This document shows, one piece after another, positions 46,291 through 52,616 of a stretch of DNA of 64,000 bases (within the stretch, counting starts at the first letter, position 1; each line of letters starts with the position of its first letter). The DNA lies in the NCBI RefSeq assembly GCF_004114535.1, contig NZ_LBJC01000024.1, positions 372,001-436,000 of the forward strand, written 5' to 3'. The position numbers and the translations under genes were made by a program. The DNA is from Bradyrhizobium nanningense (lineage in GTDB: Bacteria > Pseudomonadota > Alphaproteobacteria > Rhizobiales > Xanthobacteraceae). The notes under the pieces were generated by a model. It searched no databases. It saw only the letters and a list, made by a program, of their open reading frames with translations, and was not told the origin of the DNA.

Positions 46291-46328
46291 TCGTCATTGC
46301 GAGGAGCCCTTGCGACGAAGCAATCCAG
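46291..46328 (+). repeat. Left arm of an interrupted palindromic repeat
   Basis: TCGTCATTGCGAGGAGC and GCGACGAAGCAATCCAG (46291-46328) are the left half of a common Bradyrhizobium palindrome. The matching right half (CTGGATTGC...CGCAATGACGA) lies at 46547-46577, with the IS remnant between them. A partial related copy (GATGCAATCCAG, GGATTGCTTCGCTTCACG) precedes it at 46224-46267. Confidence 0.7.
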
Positions 46329-46331
46329 AGT

Positions 46332-46546
46332 TGGACCTCCCCTAAATCGGTGGACACCTATAGCTTAGGCAGCGAGAGGTGTCAGATGGCGAAACGGCGG
46401 CGTCGGTCCTATTCGGACGAGTACAAGCGACAGGCGGTTGATCTGGCTTTGTCGAGTGGTCGCTCGGCGAAGTCGGTATCGAAGGAGCTCGGGCTTGACG
46501 GCTCCCTGCTCAGCCGATGGGTGAAGGAGCGGAGCACGGTGGCAGC
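46332..46546 (+). mobile_element. IS3-family element remnant
   Basis: A left end beginning TGGACCTCCCCTAAATCGG (46332) is followed by the first part of an IS3-type orfA. The element stops at about 46546, directly at the right arm of the palindromic repeat, and carries no orfB. It is about 215 bases long and cannot transpose. Confidence 0.7.
46386..46545 (+). pseudogene. IS3-family transposase OrfA, N-terminal fragment
   Basis: MAKRRRRSYSDEYKRQAVDLA and the helix-turn-helix SAKSVSKELGLDGSLLSRWVKE match the N-terminal HTH of IS3 OrfA proteins. After about residue 53 the frame continues into repeat DNA (AAWIASLRSQ) and ends at 46574, so the orfA is broken and the leucine zipper and OrfB partner are missing. 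Confidence 0.8.
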
Positions 46547-46577
46547 CTGGATTGCCTCGCTGCGCTCGCAATGACGA
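46547..46577 (+). repeat. Right arm of the interrupted palindromic repeat
   Basis: CTGGATTGCCTCGCTGCG and CTCGCAATGACGA (46547-46577) are the inverted match to 46291-46328. Together the two arms would form one palindrome if the IS remnant were removed. Confidence 0.7.
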
Positions 46578-46585
46578 AGTAACTC

Positions 46586-47152
46586 TCACCGAGAATGCGC
46601 TTCGCGCCCTCGCAACCAGGCCTCACGCCGCACGATCCATTTCTCGGCCTTCGACTGCCCTCCGTGATGTGGCAGCTCGATGAAGCCGACGAACTCCGCG
46701 CCGGTCTTCTGCTTGACTCGCCGCGAGGCTTCGTTGGTTGCGGCATTGCAGACGTAGAAATGATCGAGGCCGAGTGTCAGGAACGCAAAATCGTTTACGG
46801 CGATGATCGCTTCCGTCATCAATCCGCGGCGCCAGTAAGGCTCTGCCAGCCAAAAGCCGCGATTGCCTTTCAGGCCTTCGGCGCGCGGCCGAAGATGGAT
46901 GTTTCCGATCGCTTCGCCGTCACCGCCCCTAAGCACCAGCACCCAGAGACGGATTTCCTGGCCGGCTGAGACCTTGTCGAGCTGCGTCCTGACGAAAGTT
47001 TCGGCGCCGTCCGCCGGATACGGCCAGGGCACGACAGTGGAGAGATGCCGGATGATATTCCAATTGTCGAAATGGCGCTGGATCGCCGGCACGTCGGAGA
47101 GTGCGAGCGGACGCAGGATCAGCCGTTCGGTTTCAAGCTGCGGCGTCTGCAT
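46586..47152 (-). CDS. GNAT-family N-acetyltransferase (RimJ/RimL-like)
   Basis: This 188-residue acetyltransferase begins LETERLILRPLALSDVPAIQRHFDNWNI, the mark of the RimJ/RimL type. It has the acetyl-CoA motif FWLAEPYWRRGLMTEAIIAVNDFAF and NEASRRVKQKTGAEFVG. It may modify a ribosomal protein N-terminus or a small molecule; the substrate is unknown. The gene is 6 bases downstream of mutM on the same strand, so it is probably co-transcribed. Confidence 0.9.
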   Translation of the reverse strand: MQTPQLETERLILRPLALSDVPAIQRHFDNWNIIRHLSTVVPWPYPADGAETFVRTQLDKVSAGQEIRLWVLVLRGGDGEAIGNIHLRPRAEGLKGNRGFWLAEPYWRRGLMTEAIIAVNDFAFLTLGLDHFYVCNAATNEASRRVKQKTGAEFVGFIELPHHGGQSKAEKWIVRREAWLRGREAHSR

Positions 47153-47158
47153 GGGCAG

Positions 47159-48049
47159 CTATTTCTGACATTTCGGACACCAGAAGGTCGACCGGCCGTT
47201 CTGCGTGAACCGCTTGATCGTGCCACCGCAGCGCGGTGTCGTACATTTCTCGCCCTCGCGGTCATAGACCTTGAACGAGTGCTGGAAGTAGCCGAGTTCG
47301 CCCGAGGTCTGGCGATGGTCGCGCAAGCTGGAGCCGCCGGCCTTGATGGCATCGTTCAGCACGGTGTGAATTGAGCTGACCAGCCTCTTCGCATGATCGG
47401 TCGGCTCGCCCCCGCCGACGCCCTTGGTCGCGAGCGTCGCGGCGATCCGGCGCGGCGACAGATGCGAGCGATGCAGCGCCTCGCAGACATAGATGTTGCC
47501 GAGTCCGGCGACCACGCGCTGGTCGAGCAGGGCCGCCTTCAGGCTCGTTGTCTTGCCTTCGCAGGACCGCGCCAGCATCGCGGCGTCGAACTCGTTGCCG
47601 AGCGGCTCGGGACCGAGCCCACGCAGCAACGGCTCATCTTCGAGCGTATTGCGCGCGATCACTTTCATGTAACCGAAGCGGCGCGGATCGTTGAAGACGA
47701 TGTCGGCACCGGAGGACATCCGAAACAGCACGTGGTCGTGCACGGTATCCTTCCCCCGCGGGTAGTGAAACTCGCCAGGCACGGCGTCGTTGTCCGGCTT
47801 GATGACGCGGAACGAGCCCGACATGCCCAGATGCATCAAGAGCACATCGCCGGAGGCGAGATCGGCCATGAGATATTTTGCCCGGCGGCCGAGCCCCGTG
47901 ACGACCTGCCCCTGGAGCCGGGCCACGAAGTCCGGCTGGAACGGAAAACGCAGGTCTGGCCGGCGAGCCTCCGCGACAAGGATTTTCGCGCCCTCCATGA
48001 CGGGCTGAAGGCCGCGGCGGACGGTCTCGACTTCGGGCAATTCAGGCAT
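47159..48049 (-). CDS. mutM: Formamidopyrimidine-DNA glycosylase MutM (Fpg)
   Basis: Fpg removes 8-oxoguanine and ring-opened purines from DNA and nicks the site. The 296-residue enzyme has the catalytic N-terminal Pro after Met (MPELPEVETVRRGL), the H2TH segment (LKAALLDQRVVAGLGNIYVCEALH) and a C-terminal zinc finger with four Cys (CTTPRCGG and FWCPKC). It is divergent from ubiE, the same layout seen in many alphaproteobacteria. Confidence 0.97.
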   Translation of the reverse strand: MPELPEVETVRRGLQPVMEGAKILVAEARRPDLRFPFQPDFVARLQGQVVTGLGRRAKYLMADLASGDVLLMHLGMSGSFRVIKPDNDAVPGEFHYPRGKDTVHDHVLFRMSSGADIVFNDPRRFGYMKVIARNTLEDEPLLRGLGPEPLGNEFDAAMLARSCEGKTTSLKAALLDQRVVAGLGNIYVCEALHRSHLSPRRIAATLATKGVGGGEPTDHAKRLVSSIHTVLNDAIKAGGSSLRDHRQTSGELGYFQHSFKVYDREGEKCTTPRCGGTIKRFTQNGRSTFWCPKCQK

Positions 48050-48130
48050 GGTCAGGCATTCACCTTATGAGGGCGGTGTGATAGCGCCATTGCGGCGGGC
48101 GCGCTATGGTCCGCCCAGTGGAGTAGAGTA

Positions 48131-48892
48131 ATGGATCGGCCGGGCGAAACCACGCATTTTGGCTTCAAGGACGTTCCCCTCGGGGACAAGCAGACGCTGG
48201 TGAACGACGTGTTTCACAGCGTGGCGTCGCGCTATGATTTAATGAACGACCTGATGTCCGGCGGCCTGCACCGGGTCTGGAAGGACATCATGATCACGGC
48301 GCTCGATCCGCCCAGGAGCGATCGGCCGTTCGCACTGCTCGACGTTGCCGGCGGCACCGGCGACATCTCGTTCCGCGCCGCCAAGGCCGCAGGTGCGGGC
48401 TTCCATGCCACTGTCTGCGACATCAACGCCGACATGCTGGCGGTGGGCCGCGAGCGCGCCGTCAAACGGCATCTCGAAACCCGGGTCGATTTCGTCGAAG
48501 GCAATGCCGAAGCGCTCGGCTTCGCCGATCGCAGCTTCGACGCTTATACGATCGCTTTCGGCATTCGCAACGTGCCGCGGATCGATCTGGCGCTGCGCGA
48601 AGCCTATCGCGTGCTCAAGCCCGGCAGCCGCTTCCTCTGCCTGGAATTCTCCACCGTCGAGATGCCCGGGCTCGACAAGCTCTATGATCTGTTCTCGTTC
48701 AAGGTGATTCCGCCGCTCGGGCGCATGGTTACGGGCGATGCCGAATCCTATCAATATCTCGTCGAATCGATCCGCAAGTTTCCGAAGCCTGCCGCCTTCG
48801 CGGACATGATCCGCGACGCCGGCTTTTCCCGCGTGAGCTGGCAGACATTGTCCGGCGGCATCGTCGCACTGCATTCGGGCTGGCGTTTGTGA
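48131..48892 (+). CDS. ubiE: Ubiquinone/menaquinone C-methyltransferase UbiE
   Basis: UbiE methylates the quinone ring using S-adenosylmethionine. The 253-residue protein has the UbiE signature YDLMNDLMSGGLHRVWK, the SAM loop LLDVAGGTGDISFRAAK and the block AYTIAFGIRNVPRIDLALREAYRVLKPG. It belongs to the ubiE-ubiB-coaBC-dut run. Its stop overlaps the GTG start of ubiB. Confidence 0.97.
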   Translation: MDRPGETTHFGFKDVPLGDKQTLVNDVFHSVASRYDLMNDLMSGGLHRVWKDIMITALDPPRSDRPFALLDVAGGTGDISFRAAKAAGAGFHATVCDINADMLAVGRERAVKRHLETRVDFVEGNAEALGFADRSFDAYTIAFGIRNVPRIDLALREAYRVLKPGSRFLCLEFSTVEMPGLDKLYDLFSFKVIPPLGRMVTGDAESYQYLVESIRKFPKPAAFADMIRDAGFSRVSWQTLSGGIVALHSGWRL

Positions 48893-50463
48893 TCTCTGCC
48901 TTCACCCACATTTCGCGCCTGATCCGCGCCGCGTTCGTGTTTGCCCGCGAGGGCGTGTTCGGCTCGGTCGATCCGAGCCTGGTGCCGCCGCCGGGACAGC
49001 TCGCGCTGAAGCTGGCGCGTCTCGTCGAACGCCGCGGCGTCAAGCACGGCCCGCGGATATCTCGCGCGCTGACGCGGATGGGCCCCGCCTATCTCAAGCT
49101 CGGGCAATTCCTGGCCACGCGCCCCGACGTCGTCGGCGTCATCATGGCCCGCGACCTCGAAAGCCTCCAGGATCGTCTGCCGCCGTTTCCGCAGGACGAA
49201 GCCGAGGCCGCCATCGCGATATCGCTGGAGCGGCCGCTGAAGGACGTGTTCGTGAGCTTCGGCCCTCCGGTCGCGGCTGCCTCGATCGCGCAGGTCCATC
49301 GCGGCGAGGTCTTGCGCGACGGCATCAGCAAGTCGGTCGCGGTCAAGGTGCTCCGGCCGAATGTTGCCGCGCGTTTCCGCCGCGATCTCGCCGACTTCTT
49401 CTTCGTCGCATACAAGGCCGAGACCTACTCGGCGGAAGCGCGGCGGCTGCGCCTCATCGAAGTCATCAACACCATGTCGCGCTCGGTCGCCATGGAGATG
49501 GACCTGCGGCTGGAGGCGGCTGCGCTGTCGGAGATGGCGGAGAACACGCGCGACGACCCCGACTTCCGCGTGCCCGCGGTCGACTGGGACCGCACCACGC
49601 ACAACGTGCTGACGATGGAGTGGATCGACGGCATCGCGCTGAACGATCACAAGCGCCTGGAAGAGGCACAGGTCGATTTACCCGATCTCGGCCGCAAGGT
49701 GATCCAGAGTTTTCTGCGCCACGCGCTGCGCGACGGCTTCTTCCACGCCGACATGCATCCGGGCAATCTGTTCCTCGATGACGCCGGCCGTCTCGTCGCG
49801 GTCGATTTCGGCATCATGGGCCGGCTCGGCATGAAGGAGCGGCGCTTCCTCGCCGAAATCCTGCTCGGCTTCATCACCCGCGATTATCGCCGCGTCGCCG
49901 AGGTGCATTTCGAGGCGGGCTACGTGCCCGCGCATCACTCGGTCGAGAATTTCGCGCAAGCGATCCGCGCCATCGGCGAGCCGATCCACAACCGCACGGC
50001 GGAAGAGATCTCGATGGCGCGGCTCTTGACGCTGCTGCTCGAGGTCACCGGCCTGTTCGACATGAGGACGCGGCCCGAGCTGATCCTGCTGCAGAAGACC
50101 ATGGTCGTGGTCGAAGGCGTGGCGCGCGGCTTCGATCCCAGGCTCGACATCTGGAAGGTCGCCGATCCCGTGGTGCGCGAATGGATCGAGCGCAATCTCG
50201 GTCCGATCGGCCGGGTGCAGGGCGCGCTCGCCGGAACCGGGGACGTCGCGCGGGTGCTGATGCGCCTGCCGGAGATCGCCGAGCGGTCGGTGAAGGTGCT
50301 CGAGCAGCTCGAAACCATGACGCGGGAGGGCATCAGGCTGTCGCCGGAGAGCATCGCCGCGATGGGTCGCAGCGAGGGCCGCAAGAACCGTTGGCGGACC
50401 ATCGCGCTCTGGATCATCGCCGCGACCTTCATCGGGATCCTGATAGCCGTCCGGAATTTGTGA
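48889..50463 (+). CDS. ubiB: Ubiquinone biosynthesis protein UbiB (ABC1-family kinase-like)
   Basis: UbiB supports ubiquinone synthesis through an atypical ATPase/kinase fold. The 524-residue protein has the KLGQ motif (GPAYLKLGQFLATRPDVVG), the Ala-rich loop (VAAASIAQVHRGEV), the kinase-like catalytic segment (DGFFHADMHPGNL) and VDFGIMGRL. A hydrophobic helix closes the C-terminus (WRTIALWIIAATFIGILIAV), as in family members that are membrane-anchored. The start is GTG, overlapping ubiE. The stop lies at the start of the palindrome cluster upstream of coaBC. Confidence 0.96.
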   Translation: MISAFTHISRLIRAAFVFAREGVFGSVDPSLVPPPGQLALKLARLVERRGVKHGPRISRALTRMGPAYLKLGQFLATRPDVVGVIMARDLESLQDRLPPFPQDEAEAAIAISLERPLKDVFVSFGPPVAAASIAQVHRGEVLRDGISKSVAVKVLRPNVAARFRRDLADFFFVAYKAETYSAEARRLRLIEVINTMSRSVAMEMDLRLEAAALSEMAENTRDDPDFRVPAVDWDRTTHNVLTMEWIDGIALNDHKRLEEAQVDLPDLGRKVIQSFLRHALRDGFFHADMHPGNLFLDDAGRLVAVDFGIMGRLGMKERRFLAEILLGFITRDYRRVAEVHFEAGYVPAHHSVENFAQAIRAIGEPIHNRTAEEISMARLLTLLLEVTGLFDMRTRPELILLQKTMVVVEGVARGFDPRLDIWKVADPVVREWIERNLGPIGRVQGALAGTGDVARVLMRLPEIAERSVKVLEQLETMTREGIRLSPESIAAMGRSEGRKNRWRTIALWIIAATFIGILIAVRNL

Positions 50464-50502
50464 TTGCATTGCAATCATTCGAATGATAGCATCGCTATCA
50501 TT
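50464..50502 (+). promoter_or_regulatory. Overlapping palindromes upstream of coaBC, predicted operator
   Basis: Three palindromes lie in a row directly after the ubiB stop: TTGCATTGCAA (50464-50474), ATCATTCGAATGAT (50474-50487) and AATGATAGC-ATC-GCTATCATT (50482-50502). They share the half-site AATGAT/ATCATT. They end 17 bases before the coaBC start, whose product begins with a ribbon-helix-helix domain. Operators of FitA-type antitoxins are short inverted repeats at their own promoters, so this may be the binding site of the coaBC product. The 56 bases hold no other gene. Confidence 0.6.
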
Positions 50503-50519
50503 TCGTGCTGGAGGGCGCC

Positions 50520-51971
50520 GTGGCAAGCCTGACCATCCGTAAGCTCGACGAGGGCGTCAAAACCTATTTGCGGCTGCGCTCGGCCAAGAACCACAGGTCG
50601 GTCGAGGAAGAGGTCCGGGTCATCCTGCGGGAGCTAATCGAGGGCCGCGAGGAGCCGCTGACGCCGTTTTCGGCGCCGCCAGCCCCATCCACCGCCCCGA
50701 CGCCCCAGCGCACCGGCGCCGTTCCCGAGGCCAGCGTCACCCTGATCATCGGCGGCGGCATCGCCGCCTATAAATCGCTCGACCTGATCCGCCGGCTGAA
50801 GGAGCGGCGCATCGAGGTCCGCTGCGTGCTGACCAAGGCGGCACAGCAATTCGTCACGCCACTGGCGGTGAGCGCGCTGTCCCATGAGCGCGTCTACACC
50901 GATCTGTTCGATCCGCAGAGCGAGTTCGACGCCGGACACATCCGTCTCGCGCGCGACTGCGACCTGATCGTGGTGGCGCCGGCCACCGCCGATCTGATGG
51001 CGAAGATGGCCAATGGTCATGCCGACGATCTCGCCAGCGCCATCCTGCTCGCGACCAATCGCAAGGTGCTGCTGGCACCGGCGATGAACCCGCTGATGTG
51101 GACCAATGCGGCCACGCGCCGCAATGTCACGCAGCTTCAGCGCGACGGCGTGGTGCTGATCGGGCCCAATTCCGGCGAGATGGCGGAGACGGGCGAGGCC
51201 GGTGTTGGCCGCATGTCGGAGGCGATCGAGATCGCCAGTGCCGCCGAGCGCCTGCTGCGGCCGCCGGTGCCAAAGCCGCTCGCCGGCAAGCGCGTGCTGA
51301 TCACCGCAGGCCCCACGCACGAGCCGATCGATCCGGTGCGCTACATCGCCAACCGATCCTCGGGCAAGCAGGGTTTTGCGATTGCCGCGGCCGCGCAGGC
51401 CGCCGGCGCCGAGGTGATCCTGGTGAGCGGCCCGGTTGATCTCGACGATCCCACCGGCGTTACGGTGAAGCATGTCGAATCGGCCCGGCAGATGCTGGAG
51501 CAGGTGCAGGCCGCACTGCCCGCCGACATCGCGATCTTCGCCGCCGCGGTCGCCGATTGGCGCGTTGCCAATGAAGGTGAGCAGAAGCTGAAGAAGACTT
51601 CCGCCGGCATGCCGCCGCTGCAGCTGGTCGAGAACCCCGACATTCTCGCGACGATCGCCAAGCTGACCGACAAGCGTCCGCCGCTGGTGATCGGCTTTGC
51701 CGCGGAGACCGAGCACCTCATCGACAACGCCAAGTCCAAGCTGGCCCGCAAGGGCTGCGACTGGATCGTCGCCAACGACGTCTCGCCCGCCACCGGCGTG
51801 ATGGGCGGCGACCGCAACACCGTGCATCTGATAAGCCGCAAGAATGGTGAGAAGGACGGCGAGATTGCAGTTGATTCCTGGCCGGTGATGACCAAGGAAC
51901 AGGTCGCGATCGAACTGGTCGCGCATGTCGCAAAAAGCGTGAGCGGCAAATCCGTGGAGCCGGCATCTTGA
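50520..51971 (+). CDS. coaBC: Bifunctional CoaBC with an N-terminal FitA-like antitoxin domain
   Basis: CoaBC joins cysteine to 4'-phosphopantothenate and decarboxylates the product in coenzyme A synthesis. Residues 2-41 (MASLTIRKLDEGVKTYLRLR and onward) match the ribbon-helix-helix part of FitA-type antitoxins. A Pro-rich linker (42-70) leads to the flavin-dependent CoaC domain (VTLIIGGGIAAYKSLDLIRRL, PAMNPLMW) and then CoaB (VLITAGPTHEPIDPVRYIANRSSGKQG, AAVADWRV, KKTSAG). The E. coli-type Cys of CoaC is replaced in GEMAETGEAGVGRM. GTG 50520 has GGAGGG just upstream (50510-50515); GTG 50505 is an alternative. The stop overlaps dut. Confidence 0.93.
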   Translation: MASLTIRKLDEGVKTYLRLRSAKNHRSVEEEVRVILRELIEGREEPLTPFSAPPAPSTAPTPQRTGAVPEASVTLIIGGGIAAYKSLDLIRRLKERRIEVRCVLTKAAQQFVTPLAVSALSHERVYTDLFDPQSEFDAGHIRLARDCDLIVVAPATADLMAKMANGHADDLASAILLATNRKVLLAPAMNPLMWTNAATRRNVTQLQRDGVVLIGPNSGEMAETGEAGVGRMSEAIEIASAAERLLRPPVPKPLAGKRVLITAGPTHEPIDPVRYIANRSSGKQGFAIAAAAQAAGAEVILVSGPVDLDDPTGVTVKHVESARQMLEQVQAALPADIAIFAAAVADWRVANEGEQKLKKTSAGMPPLQLVENPDILATIAKLTDKRPPLVIGFAAETEHLIDNAKSKLARKGCDWIVANDVSPATGVMGGDRNTVHLISRKNGEKDGEIAVDSWPVMTKEQVAIELVAHVAKSVSGKSVEPAS

Positions 51972-52426
51972 GCACGAAGGTCACCGTCGAACTGCAGCAA
52001 CTGTCTCATGCCGACGGCCTGCCGCTGCCGGCCTATCAGACCACAGAGGCCGCCGGGCTCGATTTGATGGCGGCGGTGCCGGACAGCGCGCCATTGACGC
52101 TCGCGCCCGGCCAATATGCGCTGGTGCCGACCGGGCTTGCGATCGCCTTGCCGCCCGGGCACGAGGCGCAGGTACGGCCGCGCTCGGGACTTGCGGCCAA
52201 GCACGGCGTCACCGTGCTGAACTCGCCGGGCACGATCGACGCGGACTATCGCGGCGAGATCAAGGTGATCCTGATCAATCACGGCGCGACACCGTTCGTG
52301 ATCAAGCGCGGCGAACGCATCGCCCAGATGGTGATCGCGCCCGTGGTGCAGGCCGCGCTGGTTCCCGTCGCCATCTTGTCGGCAACCGATCGCGGCGCCG
52401 GCGGCTTCGGCTCGACCGGCCGCTAA
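51968..52426 (+). CDS. dut: Deoxyuridine 5'-triphosphate nucleotidohydrolase
   Basis: dUTPase cleaves dUTP to dUMP and pyrophosphate, keeping uracil out of DNA. The 152-residue trimeric enzyme has the five motifs: AAGLDLMAAV, RPRSGLAAKHG, GTIDADYRGEIKVI, RGERIAQMVI and the C-terminal RGAGGFGSTGR. The start is a TTG at 51968 that overlaps the coaBC stop, so translation is coupled. The joint coaBC-dut arrangement is standard in proteobacteria. Confidence 0.97.
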   Translation: MSTKVTVELQQLSHADGLPLPAYQTTEAAGLDLMAAVPDSAPLTLAPGQYALVPTGLAIALPPGHEAQVRPRSGLAAKHGVTVLNSPGTIDADYRGEIKVILINHGATPFVIKRGERIAQMVIAPVVQAALVPVAILSATDRGAGGFGSTGR

Positions 52427-52616
52427 CACACGGCAATCCCAGCCGAATCATCCGAAGAACTACGTGCGTTGGAACACCACAGCCTGCATTTTTTTGGAGC
52501 CGCCTTTACGTTCACGATCTGGACTCTTACCGGCGGAGTCACGGTGAGGGTATTGTCTTTTGATTCGCGCGCGACGGGGGTCGCCGCGCGTAGATTCGTG
52601 CGGTCTTGGGGCAACT

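Noticed and set aside
46212..46385. Upstream in-frame extension of the IS3 orfA fragment
   Set aside because: These codons are repeat and IS-end DNA; the transposase N-terminus begins at 46386.
50464..50519. A separate toxin gene next to the antitoxin-like domain of CoaBC
   Set aside because: The space upstream is only 56 bases and downstream genes are dut and divL; no PIN-domain toxin is encoded nearby.
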